64,000 nucleotides of DNA from Schlegelella_A sp036263655 (GCA_036263655.1 DATAGP010000013.1:191585-255584), one strand, 5' to 3'. Counted from the first letter of the stretch, positions 35,754 through 45,300 are shown. The notes: generated by a model not told the origin, from the sequence alone. Numbers and translations are program-made.

Positions 35754-36736
35754 TATGCGGCCTCGGTGGGTGTGAGCACAGGTGCCAGCCCCTGCTCGGT
35801 CACGAAGTGACAGGCGACGCGCCGATCCCCCAGCTGCCTTTCGTCGGGCCGCTCCGTGCGACAGAGATCCCGGGCGTGAGGGCAGCGCGGGGCGAACGTG
35901 CAGCTGGTCGCCCGGTGCCGCAGCAGGGGGGGAACGCCGGCGATCGTGCGAAGACGTTCTCCGGGCTTTTCATTGCCGGCCTGGGCGTGGATCAACGCCT
36001 GTGTGTAGGGATGAGACGGCCTCTCGAACACGTCGCTGCTGGCACCCGATTCGACGATGCGGCCGCCGTACATGACGGCCATGCGATCGCAACGTCGCGC
36101 CACGCTGCGAAGGTCATGGCTCATGATGACGAGGCTGGCGCCCGTGTCGCTGCCGAGCGCCATCAGCAGCTCGAGGATGGCGCCCTTGATCGAGGCGTCC
36201 AGGGACGCGGTGGGTTCGTCGGCGATTACCACCGAGGGCTTGCGCGCGATCGCCAGCGCGATCACGACGCGCTGGGCCATGCCGCCGGAAAGCTCGTGCG
36301 GAAACTTCGTGGCCACCTGCTTCGGGTCGTCGAGCTTGGCGCGCCGCAGCAGTTCGTGCACCGCGGGGCTGTCGTCTCTTTCGCCGATCAGCAGCCCGGC
36401 TTGCCGCCCGACACGCATGGTCGGATCCAGCGCCGTCATGGGGTTCTGGAACACGAAACCCAGCTTGTCGCGTCGCAATGCGCGCAGCTGTTCGGAGCTG
36501 CTGCGCAGGACGGACTGTCCTTCGACGAAGATGTCGCCGGCATCGAACCGGGCGTTGGGGGGCAGCAGCTTTCCGATCGCCATCCCGACGGTCGTCTTGC
36601 CAGAGCCGCTTTCGCCGACGATGCCAAGGCTCTCGCCAGCGGAGACGGTCAGACCGACACCGTCCACGGCGCAGACACTGCCGTCGCCGGAGCCATACGA
36701 GACGCGGAGGTCCTGGACCTCGATGCGGGCACTCAT
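35753..36736 (-). CDS. Dpp/Opp-type ABC ATPase (DppD-like)
   Basis: This 327-residue ATPase has Walker A G-E-S-G-S-G-K-T-T (about 41-49), F-V-F-Q-N-P-M-T-A-L-D-P, the signature L-S-G-G-M-A-Q-R and Walker B V-V-I-A-D-E-P-T-A-S-L-D. The C-terminal oligopeptide-ABC extension has the Cys-containing S-C-T-F-A-P-R-C-P-H-A-R-D-L-C motif that binds a [4Fe-4S] cluster in DppD homologues. It overlaps the DppC-like gene by 4 bases. Confidence 0.94.
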   Translation of the reverse strand: MSARIEVQDLRVSYGSGDGSVCAVDGVGLTVSAGESLGIVGESGSGKTTVGMAIGKLLPPNARFDAGDIFVEGQSVLRSSSEQLRALRRDKLGFVFQNPMTALDPTMRVGRQAGLLIGERDDSPAVHELLRRAKLDDPKQVATKFPHELSGGMAQRVVIALAIARKPSVVIADEPTASLDASIKGAILELLMALGSDTGASLVIMSHDLRSVARRCDRMAVMYGGRIVESGASSDVFERPSHPYTQALIHAQAGNEKPGERLRTIAGVPPLLRHRATSCTFAPRCPHARDLCRTERPDERQLGDRRVACHFVTEQGLAPVLTPTEAA

Positions 36737-37587
36737 GTCAGGTCGCGTCCGCGCAGCGGATCCAGGGCGTCGCGCAGCGTGTCGCCCAGCAGTTGCACCG
36801 AGCCGATGCACAGCGCCAGCATCAAACCCGGAACCAGCGCGAGCCATGGGGCCGTGGTGAGGTAGACCGTGCCCTGTTGCAGCAGCGATCCGAGGGAGGC
36901 CGCCGGTGGCTGGACACCGAAACCCAGGAAGCTGAGTCCGCTTTCGATGAGCATGCCGACGGAGAGCGAGAACGTGAGCTGGATCATCGCCACGCCCATG
37001 ACGTTGGGCAGGATGTGGACCATCATCGCGCGCAGCGACGATCCGCCCGCGATGAGGCTGGAGACCACGAAGTCCCGCTCCGCGACGGACAGCGTCACCC
37101 CGCGGATGACGCGGACGAAGCGGGGGAGCGTGTCCAGCACGATGACGATGATGGCAGCCGTGTTTCCCATCCCGATGATGGCGGAGATCAGCAAGCCGAA
37201 GACCAGCGCCGGAAAGGCGAAGAGCACATCCGCCAGCCGGGCGACGACGGCATCGAAGGTACCGCCGTAGTAGGCGGCTGCGATGCCGATGAGGGTGCCC
37301 ATCACGGCCATGATCAGGACCGCCAGCGACGAGATGAGAAAGGTGGTGCTGATCCCGCCCAGCACGCGGGGCAGGAAGTCCCGCCCGAGGTCGTCGGTGC
37401 CGAGCAGGTATTGGCTGTTGGGAGCCATCAACCGCTCCGCCGCCCCGATCGCTTCGGGGTCGCCCACGGGCAGGTACGGCGCGAGCGCTCCGACCAGGAT
37501 GATGGCCACGAGCAGGACGGCCGCCGTCAGCCCGAGCCGGTCGGCAACGACCCTGCGCAATACGGCGTTGTCCCTGATCGCTAGCAT
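36733..37587 (-). CDS. Dpp/Opp-type ABC permease (DppC-like)
   Basis: This 284-residue inner-membrane permease has the N-terminal OppC extension (first helix about 20-42 followed by L-L-G-T-D-D-L-G-R-D) and a BPD_transp_1 domain with five more helices. The EAA loop, which contacts the ATPases, is the stretch ending L-P-N-V-M-G. It pairs with the DppB-like protein immediately upstream, sharing a one-base overlap. Confidence 0.94.
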   Translation of the reverse strand: MLAIRDNAVLRRVVADRLGLTAAVLLVAIILVGALAPYLPVGDPEAIGAAERLMAPNSQYLLGTDDLGRDFLPRVLGGISTTFLISSLAVLIMAVMGTLIGIAAAYYGGTFDAVVARLADVLFAFPALVFGLLISAIIGMGNTAAIIVIVLDTLPRFVRVIRGVTLSVAERDFVVSSLIAGGSSLRAMMVHILPNVMGVAMIQLTFSLSVGMLIESGLSFLGFGVQPPAASLGSLLQQGTVYLTTAPWLALVPGLMLALCIGSVQLLGDTLRDALDPLRGRDLT

Positions 37588-38552
37588 CAGGTGGAGGATC
37601 TCTTGGCCCCGATGCGCGGATCGATGATTGCGTAGGCCACGTCACAGAGCATGTTCATGGCGATGATGAAAAACGCGGACAGCAGCACCCCGGCCTGGAC
37701 GATGGCGAAGTCGCGGGCCTCGAGCGAGACGAGGAAGTAATAGCCCACGCCGGGGATCGTGAAGAGCCGCTCCACCACCACCACACCGCCCATCAGGCCG
37801 GCGAAGTAGATCGCGATCAGCGTGACGACCGGGATCGACGCATTGCGGAGGATGTGATGCCGCACGATCTGCCACGGCGTCTCGCCGCGGGCGACGGCGG
37901 CCAGGATGTAGCCCTCCGTCATCACGCGCATCACCGAATCGCGCGTGACCCGGATGAACACCGACATGATCAGGATCCCCAGTGAAACGGTCGGAAGGGT
38001 CATCACCAGGATGTTGGCCCAGGGGTCCTGCGTGAACGGCACGTACCCCCCGACGCGCAGCCCGAGCGACCAGTACGAGAAGATGAAGATGAGGGCGGTG
38101 GCGATCACCGACTCCGGCACGCTGATGCCGAAGGCGCCGAGCAGGCGGACCGCCGTTCCCTGCTTTCCGCTTCCGGTCGCCACCGCGGCAAGCACGCCCA
38201 GCGGAACGCCCAGCGCGACCCCGATGGTGAGGCTGACGATGGCGATCTGGGCGGTTGCGGGCAGCCGACGTGCGTACTGCGTGAGCACATCGCTCTGGTC
38301 GGCCATGGACACCCCGAAGTCGCCCGAAAGCACGGCCCCGAGCCACCTGAAGAACTGGACGAACACGGGCTGGTCGAGGCCGAACCGCCTGGCGATCTCG
38401 GCCTTGGTGACCGGGTCGGCGAAGGGTCCGAGCACCAGGTCGGCAAAGCCGCCGGGCAAGAGCCGCAGGCAGAAGAACACCAGCAGCGAGACCCCGAACA
38501 TCGTCAGCAGCGCGACGGCGATCCTCGGCACGAGGAAGTAGACGAATCTCAT
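37587..38552 (-). CDS. Dpp/Opp-type ABC permease (DppB-like)
   Basis: This 321-residue permease has first helix FLVPRIAVALLTMFGVSLLVFF, a periplasmic domain with D-P-V-T-K-A-E-I-A-R-R-F-G-L-D-Q-P-V-F-V-Q-F (the OppB signature) and a five-helix transport domain ending G-V-L-L-S-A-F-F-I-I. The EAA loop I-L-R-N-A-S-I-P is visible. It lies 46 bases after the binding-protein gene and starts the membrane part of the importer. Confidence 0.94.
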   Translation of the reverse strand: MRFVYFLVPRIAVALLTMFGVSLLVFFCLRLLPGGFADLVLGPFADPVTKAEIARRFGLDQPVFVQFFRWLGAVLSGDFGVSMADQSDVLTQYARRLPATAQIAIVSLTIGVALGVPLGVLAAVATGSGKQGTAVRLLGAFGISVPESVIATALIFIFSYWSLGLRVGGYVPFTQDPWANILVMTLPTVSLGILIMSVFIRVTRDSVMRVMTEGYILAAVARGETPWQIVRHHILRNASIPVVTLIAIYFAGLMGGVVVVERLFTIPGVGYYFLVSLEARDFAIVQAGVLLSAFFIIAMNMLCDVAYAIIDPRIGAKRSST

Positions 38553-38598
38553 ACTGGGCCCGCGTGCCGTGGGGCGCCCGGCGACTCTGCCCGCCGGA

Positions 38599-40245
38599 TT
38601 ACTGGCTGCGCTTGGTGGCGAATTCCTGCATGTGGTTGTAGTTCGATGCCGGCACGACCCGGTCCAGCTTGATGTCGATCAGGTCGGGTCGATGGACGAT
38701 GAAATCCACCCTCGTCACGAGCGCCAGAAGGTTGGCTCCGTCATCGATGAGGCGGCAAGCCTCGACCAGTGCGGCGTCGCGTTGCGGACCGATCGGAGCG
38801 GCGGTCAGCTTGTCGAGCGCGGCGTTCATCGCCGGCACGTCCTCGAAGTACATCCGGTTCCAGACCGCGGTCTTGGGGTTCCACCACAGGGGGACCATGC
38901 CGGGGTCGGTGAAGCCGGCCATCCAGCTGGTCACCACCTCGAACTGGTTCTTGGTCCACACACGGTCGATGAAATCCGGCACGGCGACCTGCTGGATCCG
39001 GGCATGCATGCCGACCTCGCGCAGATTCTGTTGCATGAGCTGCGCCATCTTCGAGTACGCCGGATCGCCGGGGTTCGTCATCAGCTCGAAGTCGACCCGG
39101 GTCTTGCCGGCCGCGGCCATCAGCTCGCGCGCCTTCTTCAGCCGCTCGGGCCGCGGAAGCTTGTAGCTGTCCAGGTCGCGGCAGGCGCTTTTGCCGAATA
39201 CCGCGGGAATCGGGTACTCCGGGCGGGAGTAGCCGGCGAAGACGATCTTGGCAATGGCGTCGCGGTCGATCGCCAGGTTCAGGGCCTGTCGCAGACGCTT
39301 GTCCCTGAACGCGGACTTCTCCCCGAGGGCGTTGATGTCCAGGCGGTAGAAGTTCGGCGTTTGCTGCGGCGTGACGACGAGCCTGCTGTCGCCGTGCGTA
39401 AGCCGGTTGATGTCCGGGTTGGTGAACCCTGCGAAATCGATGCGGCCATCGCGAAGCGCGGCCAGCCGCGCTGCCTCGTCCGGGATGATCGCGACGTTGA
39501 GCACGTCTGCCTTCGGGTAGCCGGCGCGCCAGTAGTGCGGGTTGCGCGTGAAGACCCAGCTCTCCTTGGGCTTGTGCACCGAAAGCATGAAGGGGCCGGT
39601 ACCCAGGAATCGCTTCATCGGGTCGAACGAGCCGTCGCGAAACTCCTTCATGGGAATGATGGAGCTGTTGATGTGGGCCACGGCACCCAAGAACGCGGCG
39701 TTCGGCTGTGCCAGCTCGATCCGCACCGTGCGGTCGTTGACGGCAACGAGCGACTTGAAGTCACCCAGCTGCTTCGCCCAGTACGACGTGATCTTGTTGC
39801 TCGCCTTCTTCTTGTCCTCGTCGGTCGTTGCCGCCGCGACGCCGGCCGGGTTCATCTCCTGGCCGGACAGGCGCGCGAAGCTGCCGACCACGTCGTCGGC
39901 CACCACAGGGCGGCCATTGGAGAACTTCGCTCCCTGCCGAATGGTGAACTCGTACGTGGTGGGCGAGGTCTGCCGCCAGCTCTCGGCCAGCAGCGGCTGG
40001 AGCTTCGCGTCGCTGTCGACCGTGAGCAGCGGCTCATAGGCAAGTTCGAGGTAGCGCCAGGATGCGGCGCTGGACGCCCGATGGATGTCCATGAAGTCGA
40101 TGTCGCCGCCGAGGCCCCAGAAGATCGCCTTCTGCGCCGGCTGCGCCTGCGCCGGCGAGTGCGCCGCGCCGGCCGACAGAGCCAGCGCAGCGGCCGCCAG
40201 GATCGCCCGTAAGCCAGGGCGGGTCATCGTGTTGCCGTAAGACAT
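38599..40245 (-). CDS. Family 5 peptide-binding protein of the ABC importer (DppA-like)
   Basis: This 548-residue periplasmic protein has a signal sequence (about 7-35, ending AQAQP) and an SBP_bac_5 fold. The fold shows P-L-L-A-E-S-W-R-Q-T-S-P-T-T-Y-E-F-T-I-R-Q-G-A, then L-R-Q-A-L-N-L-A-I-D-R-D, the family landmark. It captures peptides or similar cations for the permeases that follow. The ATG at 40245 has GAGGAG 6 bases upstream. Upstream, TTGCT-N5-AGCAA (40376-40390) may be a regulator site. Confidence 0.94.
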   Translation of the reverse strand: MSYGNTMTRPGLRAILAAAALALSAGAAHSPAQAQPAQKAIFWGLGGDIDFMDIHRASSAASWRYLELAYEPLLTVDSDAKLQPLLAESWRQTSPTTYEFTIRQGAKFSNGRPVVADDVVGSFARLSGQEMNPAGVAAATTDEDKKKASNKITSYWAKQLGDFKSLVAVNDRTVRIELAQPNAAFLGAVAHINSSIIPMKEFRDGSFDPMKRFLGTGPFMLSVHKPKESWVFTRNPHYWRAGYPKADVLNVAIIPDEAARLAALRDGRIDFAGFTNPDINRLTHGDSRLVVTPQQTPNFYRLDINALGEKSAFRDKRLRQALNLAIDRDAIAKIVFAGYSRPEYPIPAVFGKSACRDLDSYKLPRPERLKKARELMAAAGKTRVDFELMTNPGDPAYSKMAQLMQQNLREVGMHARIQQVAVPDFIDRVWTKNQFEVVTSWMAGFTDPGMVPLWWNPKTAVWNRMYFEDVPAMNAALDKLTAAPIGPQRDAALVEACRLIDDGANLLALVTRVDFIVHRPDLIDIKLDRVVPASNYNHMQEFATKRSQ

Positions 40246-40507
40246 GTCTTGCTCCTCACGCCTTGCGCCTTGCGCATTGCCGATGAATCAGGGACCGCGC
40301 TGCAACCTTCGTCGGCACGCGATGTTCATGTTAGCCAGATAGCACTTGCGAGCCCGCTGTGGTCTACCCTATCATTTGCTCGCGCAGCAAGTCAAGGGCA
40401 CGGACACCAGCAACAGCTGCAAGCTTTGTTCCAGGCAGAAGCCGGCGCCTGACTCGATTGCTTCCCCTGCCACGAACCATCCGAGCAACCCGACGAAGGG
40501 ATTCACC

Positions 40508-41026
40508 GTGAGACAAGCCGTCAAACTGCTGTGCCTATCGGGCGCGGCCGTCGTAATGATCGGCCTCGGCGGATGCGCGACCGCGCCGACCCCTGCGGGC
40601 ATGACGGTCACGAGCGACGCCGTCCAGGTGAACCCGAAGCTCAAGGGCTCGGTGACCGTGACCTCCGTGACCGCCGCGAAGGACGTCGCACCGGACCACA
40701 ACACCGCGTTCAGGAAAGCGCTCGAAGACACCTTGTCCCGCGCCGGCTACCTGGCTGCCGACGGCGCTGCCGCCCGGTACAAGCTGACGGCCGAACTGCG
40801 CCAGCTCGAGCAGCCCCTGGGCAGCGCCGATCTGCACGTGACGTCCGACGTGCAATACAAGCTGACGGGCCCCAGCGGGCCCGCACAGGACCTGCCCGTG
40901 CTCGCCGTGGGCAGTGCGACATCCGGCGACGGCTTCACGGCCGGACAGCGAAGGCGCGTCGCCAGCGAGCGCGCGATCCAGGAAAACATCAAGGTTCTCC
41001 TCAACCAGCTGGCGGACGTGGAGTAG
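40508..41026 (+). CDS. Small outer-membrane lipoprotein, unknown function
   Basis: This 172-residue protein begins with GTG at 40508 and has a lipoprotein signal ending L-G-G-C-A (Cys about 23). The mature part has V-T-V-T-S-V-T-A-A-K-D-V and A-F-R-K-A-L-E-D-T-L-S-R-A-G-Y, a pattern seen in UPF0257/YgdR-like and LptE-like small lipoproteins, and ends in a helix with A-I-Q-E-N-I-K-V-L-L. I cannot name it. It is divergent from the binding-protein gene, 262 bases away, and convergent with the rpiR gene 32 bases on. Confidence 0.7.
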   Translation: MRQAVKLLCLSGAAVVMIGLGGCATAPTPAGMTVTSDAVQVNPKLKGSVTVTSVTAAKDVAPDHNTAFRKALEDTLSRAGYLAADGAAARYKLTAELRQLEQPLGSADLHVTSDVQYKLTGPSGPAQDLPVLAVGSATSGDGFTAGQRRRVASERAIQENIKVLLNQLADVE

Positions 41027-41058
41027 CCCGCCTGCCGCGCCACCCGGGACTCAGCCAT

Positions 41059-41931
41059 TCAGTCCAGGAAGGCTCCGAACCGATCCTGCAGGTCTTCCAG
41101 CTGCTTGGCCCGCCGCCCGACACCGGGCGTGAGGTGGCCGATCACTGCGTTCGTGAGCAGGTTGAGCAGGCTCGTGATGGACGCATTGCTGTCCCAGAAG
41201 AGCCCGACCTCCGTGTTGACGTGGAACACATCGGCCGTGAAAGGCCGGGCCCAGTGGCAATGCGCGTCGGTGATCACGGCCACGGGCACGCGAGCCTGCG
41301 AAGCAGCTTCGGCCAGCAGCCGCGCATGGCGGGCGTAGCGGCGGATGTCGACCAGCACGACCTGCCGCTTCGCCTGGCCCGCGCGGGCGAACAGTTCCGC
41401 ATACGTCCCGTTGGCACCGTCGAGGAACCTCACCCCGTCGCGGACGTATTCGAGCCGCGCGGCGAAGTCCATGGCGACTCCGCGCACGGTCTGGAATCCC
41501 GCGACATACACCTCCTTCACGGAGGCAATGTTCTTGGCGAGCTTCTGCCACCGCCTGTCCGCAGCCAGGTGGTAGACAGCCATCAGCGCGCTCATCTCGC
41601 GTTCCAGGCTGGCCGAAAGCGTCGCCTCCAGCGGTTCGGCGCCACGCGCGAACTGCTCGTAGCGGTCGCCCACGTGCCAGGCCGGCGCGTTGCGCGCGCG
41701 GCTGACGTCGCGCCGCAGCTCGTCGAAGCGCGCGTAGCCGAGGGTGCGCAGGAAGCGGCCCACCGTCATCGGGCTCACCTCCACCTTCCGCGCCACGGAG
41801 GCGGCGGTCTCCAGCGCGAGCTCGCCGTGGTGAGCGGTGAGATACGCCGCGAGCAGCCTCTCCGAGCGCGTCATGCGCGGGGTCGCTTCTTCGATGCGGG
41901 CGAGCAAGGGCGCCGTGTTCGCTGCCTTCAT
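41059..41931 (-). CDS. RpiR-family regulator (HTH + SIS)
   Basis: This 290-residue regulator has an N-terminal HTH_6 domain (about 1-75: M-T-R-S-E-R-L-L-A-A-Y-L, A-S-V-A-R-K-V-E-V-S-P-M-T-V-G-R-F-L-R-T-L-G) and a C-terminal sugar-isomerase-like SIS domain (about 125-260). RpiR proteins sense sugar phosphates or amino-acid derivatives and usually repress neighbouring uptake and catabolism genes. Similar regulators recur beside P1 peptidases and Dpp importers, which suggests it controls this peptide locus. It overlaps the upstream P1 peptidase gene by 4 bases. Confidence 0.9.
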   Translation of the reverse strand: MKAANTAPLLARIEEATPRMTRSERLLAAYLTAHHGELALETAASVARKVEVSPMTVGRFLRTLGYARFDELRRDVSRARNAPAWHVGDRYEQFARGAEPLEATLSASLEREMSALMAVYHLAADRRWQKLAKNIASVKEVYVAGFQTVRGVAMDFAARLEYVRDGVRFLDGANGTYAELFARAGQAKRQVVLVDIRRYARHARLLAEAASQARVPVAVITDAHCHWARPFTADVFHVNTEVGLFWDSNASITSLLNLLTNAVIGHLTPGVGRRAKQLEDLQDRFGAFLD

Positions 41932-43031
41932 GGCGGTGCGGGATGCGCGGCGCGCACGAGCGCGAGCAGTTCGGCGGCGTCGATGGCCTCGACGCGGTGA
42001 TCGTCGCGACCCACCATCGTCCGTGCGGCGACGAGCGCGTTGACGATGCTTTCCTCCACCGAGTCGACCACGGCCTCGAACAGCGGATCGAGATGGTGGT
42101 GCGGCAGATAGCTTGCGTGGCAGAGCCCCTGCGCATCCGCCGGCATGTCGGATGCGGTGGAAAAGGCAAGGAAGATGTCGCCCGAGCCGTCTCCCGACGC
42201 CGTGCCGGTGCGGCCCACACCGAGGGCCGCGCGGCGCGCGAGGCGCTTGGCCTGGCCGGGCAGCAGCGGCGCATCGGTGGCGACGATGACGATGATCGAG
42301 CCCTGTTCCCGCGGCGGCCGCGGCGTCACGACGGGCATGCGGCGCCCGACCGGCACCCCGAAGACATTCAGCGCCGCGCGCACGCCCATGTTGGCCTGCA
42401 CCAGGGCACCCACGCAGTAGTCGTTGCCGGCAACGCTCGTCACGCGAGAGGAGGTGCCGATGCCGCCCTTGAACCCGTAGCAGATCATGCCGGTGCCGCC
42501 GCCGACGTTGCCTTCGGCGACGGGGCCGGGACTCGCCGCATCGAGGGCCTCGAGCACATGCTGCTCGAGCACATGCATGCCGTCCATGTCGTTGAGCCAC
42601 TGGTCGCACGTCTCCGCCACCACGGGCAGCAGCCACGGGTAGGCGCCGCGGTTGCCGCCGTGGCGCACCGTCCAGCGCACCAGCGCCTGGTGGGCGATGC
42701 CGAGCGAGTGCGTGTTCGTGAGGGCGATGGGCCCGCGGAAGATGCCGGCTTCCTCGATCCAGTGCGTGCCCGTCATCTCGCCATTGCCGTTGAGCGCATG
42801 AACGCCGGCGCGGAGCGGCTCGAGCAGATGCAAGCGGCGGCGGGGAAGCACCACGGTGACGCCGGTGCGCACCGGCCCGCGGCCGGTGGCCAGTGGGCCG
42901 TCGCCCCGGACGAGCGTGACGTGCCCCACTTCGACCCCCGGCACGTCCGTGATGGCGTTGTGCATTCCGGTGCGACCGCCGAAGGGCAGGCCCAGTTCGC
43001 GGGCGCGGGGGGTTTGATATGCAAGTACCAT
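41928..43031 (-). CDS. P1-family peptidase (DmpA-like aminopeptidase), paralogue 1
   Basis: This 367-residue P1/S58 peptidase cleaves itself before the nucleophile. The nucleophile Ser245 lies in E-Q-G-S-I-I-V-I-V-A-T-D, matching DmpA's Gly-Ser site. Other family blocks are N-A-I-T-D-V-P-G-V-E-V-G-H, T-G-V-T-V-V-L-P, G-N-V-G-G-G-T-G-M and G-D-G-S-G-D-I-F-L-A-F. DmpA-type enzymes release N-terminal L-amino acids and D-amino-acid amides or esters. There is no signal peptide, so it acts in the cytoplasm. I chose ATG 43031. It overlaps rpiR and is divergent from paralogue 2. Confidence 0.93.
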   Translation of the reverse strand: MVLAYQTPRARELGLPFGGRTGMHNAITDVPGVEVGHVTLVRGDGPLATGRGPVRTGVTVVLPRRRLHLLEPLRAGVHALNGNGEMTGTHWIEEAGIFRGPIALTNTHSLGIAHQALVRWTVRHGGNRGAYPWLLPVVAETCDQWLNDMDGMHVLEQHVLEALDAASPGPVAEGNVGGGTGMICYGFKGGIGTSSRVTSVAGNDYCVGALVQANMGVRAALNVFGVPVGRRMPVVTPRPPREQGSIIVIVATDAPLLPGQAKRLARRAALGVGRTGTASGDGSGDIFLAFSTASDMPADAQGLCHASYLPHHHLDPLFEAVVDSVEESIVNALVAARTMVGRDDHRVEAIDAAELLALVRAAHPAPP

Positions 43032-43101
43032 TGACAGGCGCAAATGTAGCCGCCTAGCATGTTCGAAGGCAAGCTGGCGGATCCGCCACTCCGCACCAGA
43101 C

Positions 43102-44070
43102 ATGAACGCCAGCATGAACGCCAGCTCACCGCTCGAACCTCGGATCCCATCCGCCGGCGCAGGCGCCGAACTGCAGTTCGAGTTCCCCGGACTGCGCATC
43201 GGCGTCGCCGAATACGACGAGGGGCCGACCGGCTGCACGGTGTTCCACTTCGCGGAGGCAGCGCGGTGCGCGGTGGACGTGCGCGGTGGATCTCCGGGCT
43301 TGCTGGGCAGCTACCCGTTCACGGAAGCCATCTGCATCGCCGGTGGCTCGTTGTACGGCCTCGAAGCGGCCACGGGTGTCGCGGCCGCGATGCTCGAGCA
43401 ACGCCAGGGCAACGTGAGCTGGGGCCAGATCGCCACTGTCTGCAGCGGCATCATTTATGACTTCGGCCCGCGAAGCAACGCGATCTATCCGGACAAGGCA
43501 CTCGGGCTCGCTGCCTACCACGCGGCACGGCCCGGTGTGTTCCCGCAGGGCGGCCGCGGCGCGGGGCGCTCGGCGACCTGCGGCAAGTTCCCCGATTACC
43601 CTAAGTTCGAACGCGAGACGGCCGGCCAGGGCGCAGCCTTCGGCATGTGCGGCGGAGCGCGGGTGTTCGTCGCGACCGTGGTTAATTCGATCGGCGTCGT
43701 CGTCGATCGCCAGGGCCGCGTCGTGCGCGGCCTGAAAGACCGCGAGACGGGTGAGCGCCGTCATCCGCGCGACGTGCTGCGCCCGACTGCCGAATCAGCG
43801 CCGGCACCGTCCCCGGTCACCGAGAACACCACCATCACCCTCGTCGCCACCGACCACCCGCTGCCGCCGCTGCTGCTGACCCAGCTCGGGCGCCAGGTGC
43901 ACAGCTCCATGGCACGCGCGATCCAGCCTTTCCACACGCCGCGCGACGGGGACATCCTGTTCACGGTGACCACCGGCAAGAGCACCGCGGGCGTGAACGA
44001 CTGGGCCCTCGCCGAATTCGCATCCGATCTCGCCTGGGACGCCGTGCTGGCTGCAGTCAAGCAGCCCTGA
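43102..44070 (+). CDS. P1-family peptidase, paralogue 2
   Basis: This 322-residue cytoplasmic P1-fold protein has the nucleophile Thr243 (E-N-T-T-I-T-L-V-A-T-D), which takes the place of DmpA's Ser. The GGSLYGLEAATGVAAAML and G-M-C-G-G-A-R blocks belong to the branch of short P1 peptidases, including those cleaving beta-aminopeptides. Overall sequence differs widely from paralogues 1 and 3, so this is not a recent duplication. It is followed 28 bases later by paralogue 3. ATG 43102 was used; Met5 (43114) is an alternative. Confidence 0.9.
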   Translation: MNASMNASSPLEPRIPSAGAGAELQFEFPGLRIGVAEYDEGPTGCTVFHFAEAARCAVDVRGGSPGLLGSYPFTEAICIAGGSLYGLEAATGVAAAMLEQRQGNVSWGQIATVCSGIIYDFGPRSNAIYPDKALGLAAYHAARPGVFPQGGRGAGRSATCGKFPDYPKFERETAGQGAAFGMCGGARVFVATVVNSIGVVVDRQGRVVRGLKDRETGERRHPRDVLRPTAESAPAPSPVTENTTITLVATDHPLPPLLLTQLGRQVHSSMARAIQPFHTPRDGDILFTVTTGKSTAGVNDWALAEFASDLAWDAVLAAVKQP

Positions 44071-44098
44071 AGCGGCTCGACCGGCGGCGGAGTCAGCC

Positions 44099-45286
44099 AT
44101 GCACGCAGTCGGCACGGAAGCAGTCGCGGCGGCGCATCGGGCAGCGTTGCTCGTCGCGTGCGCGATGGCTTGCATCGCCTGGTCGACTGTCGCCGCCGCA
44201 CAGGAGACGCGCCGGCACGGGCCGAACAACGCGATCACCGACGTCGAGGGCATCCTCGTCGGCCATCACGAGCGCACCGACGGCGACTACCAGACCGGGG
44301 TCACCGTGGTCTGGGCACCCGGGCAGGCCGTCGGCAGCGTCTACGTCGGCGGCGGCTGGCCGGGGACGATCAATACCGACGTCCTGCAGCCGGCCAGGGC
44401 CGGGCAGAAGATCGACGTCGCGTTCATGACCGGGGGCAGCTATTACGGCCTGCGCGCGTTCGGCGGCATCATGGAATGGCTCGAGCAAGGCAGGTACGGG
44501 ATGCCGAGCCTGCCGGGCCACGTCAACCCGCTGGTGGCCGGTGCCGTCGTCTGGGATCTCAACCGCGGCGGTGCGTTCGATGCACGTCCGACGCAAGAGT
44601 TCGGCGTCGCCGCGATGAAAGCTGCGCGCTCGGGGCCGGTCGCCCAAGGCAACGTGGGCGCGGGCGCGGGCACTCGAGCGTTCGGCGGCCTGGCGCTCAA
44701 GGGCGGCGTCGGCACGGCGAGCGCTGTCTTCGGCGGCATCACGGTCGGCGTCATCGCGGTCGTCAACGCCGCGGGAACGCCGGTCGACCTGCAGGACTGC
44801 TCGTTGCGAGGGACGTTCATCAACGTGCAGAACGAGTTCGCCGGCTATAGATCTCCCTCGAAAACGGATTGCGATGCGCTGAAGAAGGTGCGCAACATCC
44901 CCGTGTCGTCGAGTGGTCTGGACACCTACCGCTTCGCGCTCGCCAGCGCGGATGCGGACGACGGCTCCGGCCCGCACGCGAACACCACCCTTTCCGTCGT
45001 GGCCACCAATGCGGTGCTGACGAAGGCCCAGGCGTTGCAGCTCGCTGTCGCCGTGAACAACGGCAACGCCGCCGTCATCCAGCCGTTCAACACGGGCGAC
45101 GACGGCGACGCGGTGTTCGCGATGGCCACCGGGAAGGTCGACATCGACACCGGCCGATTCGAGACCCTGCTGACCATCGCCAAGGAGGTGGCGGGCCGCT
45201 CGATCGCTCACGCGATGCTCAAGGCGACGTCGGCCAGGACGTTGCAAAGCTACTGCGACGCGCTGCCTTCGGCGTGCCGTCGCTGA
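44099..45286 (+). CDS. Secreted P1-family peptidase, paralogue 3
   Basis: This 395-residue protein has an N-terminal signal (about 13-35, ending VAAAQ) and a P1 domain: G-P-N-N-A-I-T-D-V-E-G-I-L-V-G-H-H, then G-V-T-V-V-W-A, G-S-Y-Y-G-L-R-A-F-G-G-I-M-E and the nucleophile Thr in A-N-T-T-L-S-V-V-A-T-N. It is the only one of the three with an export signal, so peptides could be trimmed outside and inside. It has a Cys-containing insert (about 245-275). The M81 remnant follows 14 bases on. Confidence 0.9.
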   Translation: MHAVGTEAVAAAHRAALLVACAMACIAWSTVAAAQETRRHGPNNAITDVEGILVGHHERTDGDYQTGVTVVWAPGQAVGSVYVGGGWPGTINTDVLQPARAGQKIDVAFMTGGSYYGLRAFGGIMEWLEQGRYGMPSLPGHVNPLVAGAVVWDLNRGGAFDARPTQEFGVAAMKAARSGPVAQGNVGAGAGTRAFGGLALKGGVGTASAVFGGITVGVIAVVNAAGTPVDLQDCSLRGTFINVQNEFAGYRSPSKTDCDALKKVRNIPVSSSGLDTYRFALASADADDGSGPHANTTLSVVATNAVLTKAQALQLAVAVNNGNAAVIQPFNTGDDGDAVFAMATGKVDIDTGRFETLLTIAKEVAGRSIAHAMLKATSARTLQSYCDALPSACRR

Positions 45287-45300
45287 CCCTGCATGAACAG

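Noticed and set aside
35753..37645. A 630-codon ORF suggesting a permease-ATPase fusion
   Set aside because: The N-terminal part is a shadow of the DppC-like gene in another frame; the ATPase starts at ATG 36736.
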